This document shows, one piece after another, positions 1 through 5,960 of a DNA stretch of 5,960 bases. Below the pieces are notes generated by a model that was not told where the DNA came from, searched no databases, and was given only the letters and a program-made list of their open reading frames with translations. The stretch's first letter is position 1, and the number at the start of each line of letters is the position of its first letter. Location of the stretch: the NCBI GenBank assembly GCA_903917425.1, contig CAIXAQ010000933.1, forward strand, positions 1 to 5,960. The letters run 5' to 3'. A program made the translations under genes and the position numbers. Source of the DNA: an uncultured Bacteroidales bacterium. GTDB taxonomy: Bacteria > Bacteroidota > Bacteroidia > Bacteroidales > UBA4417.

Positions 1-1
1 A

Positions 2-454
2 ACTGCCTATGAAATTTTTACAGGTAAAAACCTAGAGAAAGTCGACTTCAAACAATTACGCGGAATGGAATGGATACGTGAAGCCACCGTTGATTTTGAC
101 GGAACACCAATAAAAATTGGTATTGCTCACGGTTTAGGTAACGCCCGAAAACTTTTGCAGGATATAAAAGATGGCAAATCAGAATACCACGCTATTGAAA
201 TTATGGCTTGCCCAGGCGGATGCATCGGTGGTGGCGGACAACCACTTCACCATGGCGACACCAGTATTCTGATGGCTCGCCAGAAGGCACTCTACAGCGA
301 GGATTCAGGAAAAATAATCCGCAAATCACACGAAAACCCTTACATACAGCAGTTATATGCTGATTTCCTTGGCAAACCGATGAGCGAAAAAGCGCATCAT
401 CTGCTTCACACTGAGTATTTCGACAAGAGCAAACCTGCCGAAATTGACGAATAA
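2..454 (+). CDS. hydA: [FeFe] hydrogenase catalytic subunit, C-terminal part (5' end outside window)
   Basis: This is the C-terminal end of an iron-only hydrogenase, the enzyme that interconverts H2 with protons and electrons in the cytoplasm. The reading frame is open from the window edge (first full codon at 2), so the gene starts upstream; the ATG at 65 is internal. The H-cluster L3 signature is visible: E-I-M-A-C-P-G-G-C-I-G-G-G-G-Q-P, with cysteine codons at 209 and 221. In this family these cysteines ligate the H-cluster, the second bridging its [4Fe-4S] and [2Fe] parts. The tail (NPYIQQLYADFLGKP, then EKAHHLLHTEY) matches the small-subunit-like C-terminal domain that is fused on in monomeric catalytic subunits. 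The L1 and L2 motifs and the N-terminal FeS domains lie outside. A NuoE/HndA-type gene follows 40 bp downstream, so an NAD(P)-linked multimeric enzyme of HndABCD or HydABC type is likely. Family assignment is very secure; electron bifurcation is inference. Confidence 0.96.
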   Translation, partial: TAYEIFTGKNLEKVDFKQLRGMEWIREATVDFDGTPIKIGIAHGLGNARKLLQDIKDGKSEYHAIEIMACPGGCIGGGGQPLHHGDTSILMARQKALYSEDSGKIIRKSHENPYIQQLYADFLGKPMSEKAHHLLHTEYFDKSKPAEIDE

Positions 455-494
455 GCAAGGAAAATCAGGGAATTAATTTTAAAGAAAAACCGTT

Positions 495-977
495 ATGGCA
501 AATATAAAAATAAGCGAGCAGAAGGTTCAACAGATTGAAGCCATCTGCAAAAAGTTCAACAACGAAAAGGGTGAACTGATAAACGTGCTGCACCAAACTC
601 AGAGCCTGGTTGGTTATTTACCGGCTGAAGTACAGGAAATTATCTCAAAAAACCTGAACTGTTCGGTGGCTCATGTTTATGGAGTTGTTACTTTTTATTC
701 GTTCTTCACCATGATCCCGAAAGGTGAATTTCCCATCTCCATTTGTATGGGAACGGCCTGTTACGTGCGTGGAGCCGAAAAAGTGTTAGCCGAATTTAAA
801 CGCATCCTCAATGTGCCTGTAGGTCAAACTACTCCTGATGGAAAGTTCTCACTCAGTTGCCTGCGTTGTGTGGGTGCCTGCGGACTTGCACCTGTAGTTA
901 TGGTTGGCGAAAAGGTTTACGGCCGGGTTTCTCCCGATGGTGTAAAGGATATCATCAAGGAGTACAAACAAGCCTGA
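495..977 (+). CDS. nuoE: NuoE/HndA-like thioredoxin-fold [2Fe-2S] subunit of NAD(P)-linked hydrogenase
   Basis: The 160-residue product is a complete member of the complex I 24-kDa (NuoE) family, found in soluble hydrogenases as HndA/HydC. It carries one [2Fe-2S] cluster that passes electrons between the NuoF-like flavin subunit and the catalytic subunit. An N-terminal helical region (about 1-75, with the family-typical VYGVVTFYSFF stretch) precedes a thioredoxin-like ferredoxin domain. The four ligands are in the expected pattern: C84-x4-C89, then C125-x3-C129 within CVGACGLAP. The 35 residues between the two pairs match NuoE. C122 is an extra cysteine just before the second pair. The length is normal. 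The ATG at 495 starts right at the conserved N-terminal region; no strong Shine-Dalgarno is seen, as is common in Bacteroidota. It follows hydA by 40 bp and is the last gene before a terminator. The partner is the hydrogenase rather than respiratory complex I, judged from this context. Confidence 0.95.
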   Translation: MANIKISEQKVQQIEAICKKFNNEKGELINVLHQTQSLVGYLPAEVQEIISKNLNCSVAHVYGVVTFYSFFTMIPKGEFPISICMGTACYVRGAEKVLAEFKRILNVPVGQTTPDGKFSLSCLRCVGACGLAPVVMVGEKVYGRVSPDGVKDIIKEYKQA

Positions 978-1022
978 TTTTTACTAAATACAAACGCAAA
1001 TTTCGCTTAAACAACACTTTAC

Positions 1023-1057
1023 AAAAAACTGCTTCTGCAAATGGGAGCAGTTTTTTT
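1023..1057 (+). terminator. Rho-independent terminator closing the hydrogenase operon
   Basis: A perfect 11-bp inverted repeat (AAAAAACTGCT at 1023-1033, AGCAGTTTTTT at 1046-1056) flanks a 12-nt loop, and one further G-U pair can form at the loop end. The right arm runs into a seven-T tract (1051-1057). It begins 46 bp after the nuoE-like stop. This is the strongest hairpin seen in the window. The matching A-run on the left arm could let it work on the other strand as well, but no convergent gene is present. Confidence 0.9.
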
Positions 1058-1135
1058 GTTTCTGAATAATCGGATGATCAAATTCTAAAAAACCAGAATA
1101 TTTTGGCAATAAAACAGAATCCGTGGTTTTATAAT

Positions 1136-1143
1136 TATATTTG
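1136..1143 (+). promoter_or_regulatory. Probable Bacteroidota -7 promoter element for the hybrid kinase
   Basis: TATATTTG matches the TAnnTTTG -7 consensus of Bacteroidota primary sigma factors. It sits 28 bp before the ATG at 1171, which would give a leader of about 20 nt. No convincing TTTG -33 box is at the usual distance; the nearest TTTTGG, at 1101-1106, is about 30 bp away and too far. Its position after the terminator supports independent transcription of the kinase gene. Confidence 0.55.
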
Positions 1144-1170
1144 CTTGAAAAATAAATACCCGCAACCAGG

Positions 1171-2880
1171 ATGAATTTAGATGTGAACGACATAAACTCA
1201 CTTCGGGAGGAAATAGTTCTACTTAAAGCAGAAAATGAAAAGTTTCGTGCCGAACTCCTCATGCAAAGAAATCTTACAAAACCTGAGCAGGACGCCGGGG
1301 ATATTAAGCGACAGGTTGACAAAGCCAACCGCATCAAGACTGACTTTCTTTCGATGATGAGCCACGAAATCCGCACTCCCATGAATGGGGTTGTTGGCAT
1401 GACTAGTTTGTTACTCGATACAAAAATTACGCCCGAGCAACATAATTACCTGGAAACCTTGCGGATAAGTGCCGACAACCTGATGGCAATTATTAATGAC
1501 ATCCTTGACTTCTCGAAAATCGAGTCAGATAAACTTATTCTTGACGAAAACTCATTCGAACTTCGCAGTTGTATTGAAGAATCGCTCGACACATATGCGG
1601 CAACTGCTATCGAAAAAGGGATAGACCTGTTGTATATGCTTCAACCCGGTACACCGCCTTTCTTGATCGGAGATATGAAAAGAATCCGTCAGATTCTTGG
1701 AAACCTTATTAATAACGCTATCAAGTTTACGGATGAAGGCGAAATATTTATATCGGTCGAAAAAAAATCGCAGACTCAAGACCATTGCGAATTGCTTTTC
1801 TCGGTTAAAGATACCGGCATCGGAATACCTAACTCGAAATTACCTTTGATTTTTGAAGCTTTTACACAAGGTGAATCATTTGTTTCGCGTCGCTATGGAG
1901 GCACCGGCCTGGGATTAGCCATTGCTCAGCATATAGTTGCATTGATGGGCGGAAAAATCTGGGTCGAAAGCACACAAGGCAAAGGCGCTACTTTTTTCTT
2001 TACCATAAAGCTAAAAATAGCAGATACACCTACCACCAAACTTTATATACGAGGTCAGATACCGGAACTCAAAGGGAGTAAAGTACTTATAGTTGACTCC
2101 GACCCTATCTCGAGGCAGATTTTTACTGTTCAGTTTGAAGCATGGGGAATGAAACCTTTTACTGCTACCAGTGCAAAAGAAGCCTTGCGGATTATCGAAA
2201 GCGAAGCAACGTATTTTGATTTAGGCGTAATTGACAAACAGGTTTCGGGAACAGATGGAATAGAACTGGCACAAACCATACGGGATATTCCTTTCAAAGG
2301 AGATATGCCTTTCATACTGGTTTCGTCGGAAGGAAAAGTTATAAACTTACCAAAGGGTTTGTTTGATGCACAACTTACCAAGCCTGTCAAGCTAACCGAC
2401 CTTTTTGAATTGGTTCTCGGGGTAATGTCCGAAAACAGGAATCGAGCCAAGAATCTGGCTGATCATACTATCGATAAAAAACTCTCCGACAAATTACCTT
2501 TGAAAATTTTACTGGCCGAAGACAATTCCACCAACCAGGAACTTGTCGTGACACTGATGAAGAAAATGGGCTATACAATTGATGCCGTAGATAACGGTAA
2601 AAAAGTCCTCGAATTATTGGAGCAAAAAAGCTATGATATTATTCTGATGGATGTTCAGATGCCTGTAATGAACGGGATTGAAGCAACGCAAGCCATAAAT
2701 GACAAATATCCCAAAGATGAACGGCCCTTTATTATTGCCATTACAGCTAATGCGATGCCCGGCGACAGGGAAAGATTTCTGGAAGCCGGAATGGTTGACT
2801 ATTTATCCAAACCCATCCGGTTTAAAGATGTTCAGGATGTATTAATTCGCTGGGGTAGTAAAAAACATGTAAAACGGTAA
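1171..2880 (+). CDS. Soluble hybrid histidine kinase (coiled coil-HisKA-HATPase-REC-REC)
   Basis: The 569-residue product is a two-component hybrid kinase that should autophosphorylate on a histidine and pass phosphate to receiver aspartates. No signal peptide or membrane segment is seen, so it is probably cytoplasmic. Domains in order: an N-terminal coiled coil (about 8-52, rich in E, K and L); HisKA with the H box SHEIRTPMN and H65 as phosphoacceptor; HATPase_c with the N box (N178, N182), G1 DTGIGI (214-219), the F box (228-233) and G2 GGTGLG (243-248); a first receiver (about 303-418); and a second receiver (about 444-562). REC2 is canonical: E450/D451, D494 in LMDVQMP, T525, K547. REC1 keeps D309, D355, S385/S386 and K404, but reads D-S-D where an acidic pair is usual and lacks the M-P after the phosphoacceptor, so it may be weak or purely structural. 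There is no PAS, GAF or other sensor domain, and no Hpt domain or DNA-binding output. The signal and target are unknown. ATG 1171 follows a weak CCAGG. Confidence 0.95.
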   Translation: MNLDVNDINSLREEIVLLKAENEKFRAELLMQRNLTKPEQDAGDIKRQVDKANRIKTDFLSMMSHEIRTPMNGVVGMTSLLLDTKITPEQHNYLETLRISADNLMAIINDILDFSKIESDKLILDENSFELRSCIEESLDTYAATAIEKGIDLLYMLQPGTPPFLIGDMKRIRQILGNLINNAIKFTDEGEIFISVEKKSQTQDHCELLFSVKDTGIGIPNSKLPLIFEAFTQGESFVSRRYGGTGLGLAIAQHIVALMGGKIWVESTQGKGATFFFTIKLKIADTPTTKLYIRGQIPELKGSKVLIVDSDPISRQIFTVQFEAWGMKPFTATSAKEALRIIESEATYFDLGVIDKQVSGTDGIELAQTIRDIPFKGDMPFILVSSEGKVINLPKGLFDAQLTKPVKLTDLFELVLGVMSENRNRAKNLADHTIDKKLSDKLPLKILLAEDNSTNQELVVTLMKKMGYTIDAVDNGKKVLELLEQKSYDIILMDVQMPVMNGIEATQAINDKYPKDERPFIIAITANAMPGDRERFLEAGMVDYLSKPIRFKDVQDVLIRWGSKKHVKR

Positions 2881-2892
2881 TTAAAAAATGCA

Positions 2893-2928
2893 GAGCAAAT
2901 TGCTGCTCAGGTTCCGAAACCTTTCTTT
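2893..2928 (+). terminator. Possible weak terminator after the hybrid kinase gene
   Basis: Two short hairpins lie just after the kinase stop. The first is GAGCA (2893-2897) pairing with TGCTC (2904-2908). The second is AGGTT (2909-2913) pairing with AACCT (2918-2922) over a CCGA tetraloop, followed by the pyrimidine stretch TTCTTT. Stems are only 5 bp and the T-tract is interrupted by a C, so efficiency is doubtful. Confidence 0.3.
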
Positions 2929-2969
2929 GCTTCATAATAAAGCAGTTATGAATATTTGCAGTACTTTTG
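2926..2969 (+). promoter_or_regulatory. Probable Bacteroidota promoter for the LpxR-like lipoprotein gene
   Basis: TACTTTTG (2962-2969) matches the -7 consensus TAnnTTTG and lies 24 bp before the ATG at 2994. It sits inside a small inverted repeat, GTAC-TTTT-GTAC (2961-2972). A second near match, AATATTTG (2951-2958), lies 21 bp downstream of a TTTG (2926-2929), which is close to the usual -33/-7 spacing. Either could be used: the downstream box has the better core, the upstream pair the better spacing. Confidence 0.5.
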
Positions 2970-2993
2970 TACAATAAGCATTCATCCTGATTC

Positions 2994-4478
2994 ATGAAAA
3001 TTTTATCCGTCATTTTAATTTCATTGTTTCTTTTCGCCGCCTGCAGCCAGTCGGAGAAAAAGAAATCGAAAATGACGTATAATCCGGCACCCCAGGTGAT
3101 TGATTATCCTGCTGGCGTGATGATAGCTCCGGGCAAACCATTTTCATCAGCAGAGGTTCACAATACAACCATCGCAAAAAAAATTCTTGCTTCTCATCAT
3201 ATCCCCGTTCTGGGCGAAAATACAGGACAATTGGTTTTCGTGAAAACAAACGGTGACAGGGTAAACATTTCCCTGGGTGAACTTGCCGGCAAGTACGATA
3301 TTATCCTGTTTAATGCCGTCAACAATCCGGTGCCTGTAAAGATAGCTGATTTGCAGGGAGCCTTTGATTACATTTTCAAATTCAATGCCAGTTCAGCCAT
3401 ATCATCCGGAAGCAGCCATAACGATGAGAAATCCTTTGATCTGAAGCCGGATACACTTACTCAGAAATCGGCCAGGAAGAGGTTATCTCAAATTAAAAGA
3501 CACGAAAAGAAAATCGTTGTTACATCGTTTGATACTTCTGCCCGAAATATTATCGCAAGAGCCATTCCTGAAAATTTATGGGTAGAACAGGTGATCGATT
3601 CGCGCAGTATTTTTAAGATAAATTTCGAAAATGATCTGATCTCCTATGCCAATACCGACAGGTATTTTACCAACGGAATTACCTTTGATTTACAGGCAGC
3701 ATGGCTTGGCCGTCTGGCATTCCGGAAGTTGATGATCCCTTACAATCATTCGGCAAATGTAAAATACAATTTCAGTATGGTGCAGGATATGTACACGCCG
3801 ACTGATACGCGGATTGCACCTGCCCTGGCTCACGACAGGCCATATTCGTCGTACCTGTATTTTGGCTTCCGAAAAACGATCAGCGATCCGGTACGGAAAA
3901 TAAGAATAGCAAGCCAGGTTGATGCAGGATACATAGGTCCTGCCTCGCCGGGATCCTACCTGCAAACACTTGTACATAAGACTTTTCCGACCAACGATGT
4001 CCCGTTAGGATGGGAAACGCAAATCAAAACGGATATCATCCTGAATTATGCCATACATATTCAAAAAGCACTTGCAAGTAAAGAAAACATGGCGCTGCTT
4101 GCAGGTTTTGATCTGAATGCCGGAACCCTGCATACAGATGCAGGAGCCGGATTTCAATTCCAGGCCGGAAAAGCTGAACCTGTTTTCGGGCTGACAAAAA
4201 ACGAGAAATGGCCAAAGGCTGAATACTACTTTTTTGCAAAAACCAACATCAGCATAGTGGCTTATAATGCACTTCTGCAAGGCGGCATGTTTAACCACGA
4301 CAATATTTTTACTTTAAAAGGCAATGAGATACAGAGGGTAGTTGGCAATGCCGAAGTTGGAATTCATGCCCGGTATAAAGGAGTTGGAATTGAACTGGCA
4401 CAGCATTACCTTTCGCCAGAATATAAAGGGGGAATGTGGCATCAATGGGGGCGAATCAGCTTGTTGTTCGGGATGTGA
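2994..4478 (+). CDS. Predicted lipoprotein with C-terminal LpxR-family (DUF2219) lipid A 3'-O-deacylase domain
   Basis: The 494-residue product begins with a lipoprotein signal (basic start, hydrophobic 3-14, lipobox-like FAAC with C17, the only cysteine in the protein). Residues about 207-494 match the LpxR family, outer-membrane beta-barrel enzymes that remove the 3'-acyloxyacyl chains of lipid A with Ca2+. Visible family motifs are FENDL (N213, D214), TDRYFTNG (221-228), QDMYTP (264-269), DRPYSSYLY (281-289), GPAS (315-318), and Q324 with H328 before a GW. N213, D214 and H328 have nearly the spacing of the catalytic Asn-Asp and His described for Salmonella LpxR, so activity is plausible. 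Residues about 18-205 are an extra region not usual in LpxR proteins, which are roughly 300-340 residues. Part of it (about 79-108, ending G-K-Y-D-I-I-L-F) faintly recalls the start of a TlpA-like thioredoxin fold, but there is no CxxC. The stop codon lies within an 8-bp repeat array. It may instead be a non-enzymatic relative; the substrate is untested. Confidence 0.85.
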   Translation: MKILSVILISLFLFAACSQSEKKKSKMTYNPAPQVIDYPAGVMIAPGKPFSSAEVHNTTIAKKILASHHIPVLGENTGQLVFVKTNGDRVNISLGELAGKYDIILFNAVNNPVPVKIADLQGAFDYIFKFNASSAISSGSSHNDEKSFDLKPDTLTQKSARKRLSQIKRHEKKIVVTSFDTSARNIIARAIPENLWVEQVIDSRSIFKINFENDLISYANTDRYFTNGITFDLQAAWLGRLAFRKLMIPYNHSANVKYNFSMVQDMYTPTDTRIAPALAHDRPYSSYLYFGFRKTISDPVRKIRIASQVDAGYIGPASPGSYLQTLVHKTFPTNDVPLGWETQIKTDIILNYAIHIQKALASKENMALLAGFDLNAGTLHTDAGAGFQFQAGKAEPVFGLTKNEKWPKAEYYFFAKTNISIVAYNALLQGGMFNHDNIFTLKGNEIQRVVGNAEVGIHARYKGVGIELAQHYLSPEYKGGMWHQWGRISLLFGM

Positions 4479-4583
4479 GAATTTGAAAATTTGAAAATGT
4501 GGGAATTTGAAAATGCGATAATGTGATAATGCGGTAATGCGGTAATGCGGTAATTTTCAGATTTGAGGATGAGGGGATGAGAA
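4472..4583 (+). repeat. Degenerate 8-bp-phased tandem array overlapping the end of the LpxR-like gene
   Basis: Fourteen consecutive 8-nt units, with no insertion or deletion between them, follow the pattern R-A-T-N-N-G-R-N with only a few off positions. In order: GATGTGAG, AATTTGAA, AATTTGAA, AATGTGGG, AATTTGAA, AATGCGAT, AATGTGAT, AATGCGGT three times, AATTTTCA, GATTTGAG, GATGAGGG, GATGAGAA. The three identical copies cover 4528-4551. The first unit contains the last Met codon and the TGA of the upstream gene. Because 8 is not a multiple of 3, the TGA and TAA in the units fall in all three forward frames. Function is unknown; it may be an intergenic repeat family spread by slippage or recombination. 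Confidence 0.85.
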
Positions 4584-4736
4584 AATATTATCAAAAAGTG
4601 CTTCAGCAGAGTTTGTTGCATATGTATCCTGACAATTATGATTATTTTCCTATCCTATTTCCATTTTATGAACGTCTCACCAAGTTAAAATTGATAAATC
4701 GGCACATTTCAATCCACTTCACCTTATTTGTTATTT
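4584..4736. other. AT-rich intergenic stretch before the CapA-family gene
   Basis: This stretch completes the 258-bp gap between the LpxR-like and CapA-like genes. No RNA gene, strong hairpin, convincing TAnnTTTG box or repeat is visible. A 67-codon open frame (4577-4780) crosses it but looks spurious: its ATG sits in the last repeat unit, its composition is unremarkable and its end overlaps the CapA-family coding region. A promoter for the downstream gene is expected here but was not identified. Confidence 0.5.
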
Positions 4737-5939
4737 ATGACCGCTACCGGTATTTTCACTATAAAAATACACACTGTTAATTTCTTTCTGAAGAAATGGG
4801 TTCTGCATATTTCGGTACTCTTCTCGGCGGCTCTGTTGCTGGGTTCATTCTCTTTCAAACCTCCGCAGGATTTTTCTCAGTCAGCCATAACAGAAACACC
4901 AGCTGAAATCACTTTGTTGTTTACCGGCGATATTATGCAGCACATGCCACAGGTAGACGCCGCTTGGAACGATTCGCTCAAAGCCTACATCTACGATTCG
5001 TGTTTCAAATATATAAATCCCTGGCTTTCGGGAGCCGATTTGACGATTGCCAATTTAGAGACCACACTTGCCGGAAAACCTTACAGCGGCTACCCGGCTT
5101 TCAGTTCACCCGACGAACTGGTGCAGGGACTGATGAATGCAGGCATTGATATAGTAGGCACCGCCAACAACCATTGCTGCGACCGCGGACAAAACGGCAT
5201 TGAGCGCACCATCACCTTGCTCGACAGTATGGGCATGAGGCATATGGGAACGTATACAAATGCAGAAACCTACAGCCGGAAGAATCCGCTTATCGTGAAA
5301 ACGCGTGGTTTCAGGCTGGCATTTTTAAATTATACGTACGGAACCAATGGAATTACTGTACCTGGAAATAACGTGGTGAGCCTGATTGAAAAAGACCGGA
5401 TGCTGGCGGATATGAACTCGGTGCAGGACTCTTTGGTCGATTTTACCATCGTATTTATTCATTGGGGAGAAGAATACCAACGTGAACCAAACGCTTTTCA
5501 GAAGGATATTGCTGAATTTCTTTTTACTCATGGCACCAATATGATAATTGGTTCGCATCCCCATGTGATACAGCCTATGGAATGGCATGCAGCCGACAGC
5601 CTGAACAAAGAACACCTGGTGGTGTGGTCGCTGGGAAATTATGTGTCGAACCAGCGCAAACGCTTTACTGATGGTGGCAGCATGTTTTCGGTTACACTGC
5701 AAAAAGAGGCAGGACATACCCATATAAAAGATGCCGGATACCAGTTAACATGGGTTTTCAATCCGGCGGTTAAAGGCAGGAAACAATACTACATTCTGCC
5801 GGCGGCACAATTCGAAAACGACACATTGTTACTCGATCTGCAGGCACAAGCCGATATAAAACTATTCCTTTCCGACTCGCGCGAATTGCTGAATCGCACC
5901 AATGTGGGTATAGGTGAGATAAAGTGCAGGAAATTTTAA
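4737..5939 (+). CDS. CapA-family exported metallophosphatase-like protein
   Basis: The 400-residue product belongs to the CapA/PGA_cap family, which has a calcineurin-like metallophosphatase fold and is named after the Bacillus poly-gamma-glutamate capsule protein. An N-terminal signal anchor or signal peptide (KK at 19-20, hydrophobic 21-38) points to export. Motifs in order: FTGDIM (D65), ANLETTL (N106, E108), TANNHCCDRG (N144, N145, H146, D149), FIHWGEEY (H242), IIGSHPHVIQ (H274, H276) and WSLGNYVSNQ (N301). These supply the usual metal-binding Asp, Asn and His positions, so the active site looks intact. ATG 4737 is the first ATG in frame; a TTG at 4728 would add three residues, and the extended N-region leaves the exact start uncertain. 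No other capsule genes (capB, capC) are in view, so the substrate is unknown; many Bacteroidota relatives stand alone. It lies 258 bp after the LpxR-like gene on the same strand and is probably transcribed separately. Length and family match are normal. Confidence 0.92.
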   Translation: MTATGIFTIKIHTVNFFLKKWVLHISVLFSAALLLGSFSFKPPQDFSQSAITETPAEITLLFTGDIMQHMPQVDAAWNDSLKAYIYDSCFKYINPWLSGADLTIANLETTLAGKPYSGYPAFSSPDELVQGLMNAGIDIVGTANNHCCDRGQNGIERTITLLDSMGMRHMGTYTNAETYSRKNPLIVKTRGFRLAFLNYTYGTNGITVPGNNVVSLIEKDRMLADMNSVQDSLVDFTIVFIHWGEEYQREPNAFQKDIAEFLFTHGTNMIIGSHPHVIQPMEWHAADSLNKEHLVVWSLGNYVSNQRKRFTDGGSMFSVTLQKEAGHTHIKDAGYQLTWVFNPAVKGRKQYYILPAAQFENDTLLLDLQAQADIKLFLSDSRELLNRTNVGIGEIKCRKF

Positions 5940-5960
5940 ACTACTAATCCCTTTAAGTCA

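Noticed and set aside
79..79. Possible frameshift or degradation in the hydA end, since the window opens mid-gene
   Set aside because: The frame is continuous from position 2 to the stop at 454, with all expected C-terminal motifs in order. The truncation is only the window edge.
857..1069. 70-codon plus-strand frame overlapping the end of the NuoE-like gene
   Set aside because: It is out of frame with the conserved CVGACGLAP region and reads through the terminator, so it is not a gene.
984..1400. 138-codon minus-strand open frame over the terminator and kinase start
   Set aside because: It crosses a strong terminator and lies antisense to the conserved HisKA region; the predicted peptide shows no domain.
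4472..4583. CRISPR array or phased A-tract bending element
   Set aside because: There are no spacers or long direct repeats, and the A-tracts recur at 8 and 16 bp, not at the ~10.5-bp helical period needed for bending.
4577..4780. 67-codon open frame preceded by a GAGGGG purine run
   Set aside because: The purine run belongs to the last units of the 8-bp array and abuts the ATG with no spacing. The product has no recognisable features and the frame overlaps the start of the CapA-family gene in another frame.
5325..5723. 132-codon minus-strand open frame
   Set aside because: It lies entirely antisense to the motif-rich part of the CapA-family gene and is a codon-bias shadow.

Overview
The window looks like a piece of a chromosome from an anaerobic or facultatively anaerobic Bacteroidota bacterium, possibly of the Bacteroidales/Marinilabiliales kind. 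The clues are: two upstream regions carry the TAnnTTTG -7 promoter element typical of that phylum; Shine-Dalgarno sequences are weak or absent; there is an [FeFe] hydrogenase; there is a soluble hybrid histidine kinase ending in receiver domains; and an AT-rich short-period repeat fills one intergenic gap. The exact lineage is inference. All five recognisable genes lie on the + strand.

Layout. (1) Positions 2-977 are the 3' end of a hydrogenase operon: the C-terminal 150 residues of the [FeFe] hydrogenase catalytic subunit (HydA/HndD type), then a complete NuoE/HndA-type [2Fe-2S] subunit. A strong intrinsic terminator at 1023-1057 closes the operon. The NuoF-like flavoprotein needed to complete an NAD(P)-linked hydrogenase is not in the window and probably lies upstream. 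(2) Positions 1171-2880 encode a soluble hybrid histidine kinase (coiled coil, HisKA, HATPase, two receivers) behind its own probable promoter. Its first receiver has an altered acidic pocket and the second is canonical. (3) Positions 2994-4478 encode a predicted lipoprotein whose C-terminal ~290 residues match the LpxR lipid A 3'-O-deacylase family. It carries an unexplained N-terminal domain of about 185 residues. (4) Positions 4472-4583 hold a strictly 8-bp-phased, degenerate tandem array that supplies the stop codon of the LpxR-like gene and runs into the following gap. (5) Positions 4737-5939 encode an exported CapA-family metallophosphatase-like protein.

How the parts relate. The hydrogenase genes are one functional unit (H2 metabolism coupled to NAD(P)H, possibly by electron bifurcation). 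The kinase is an orphan: no response regulator or obvious target lies next to it, and the terminator plus promoter argue that it is transcribed separately from the hydrogenase. The LpxR-like and CapA-like proteins both act in the cell envelope, but a 258-bp gap separates them and nothing shows that they share a pathway. The most unusual items are the lipoprotein-LpxR fusion and the phased 8-bp array.
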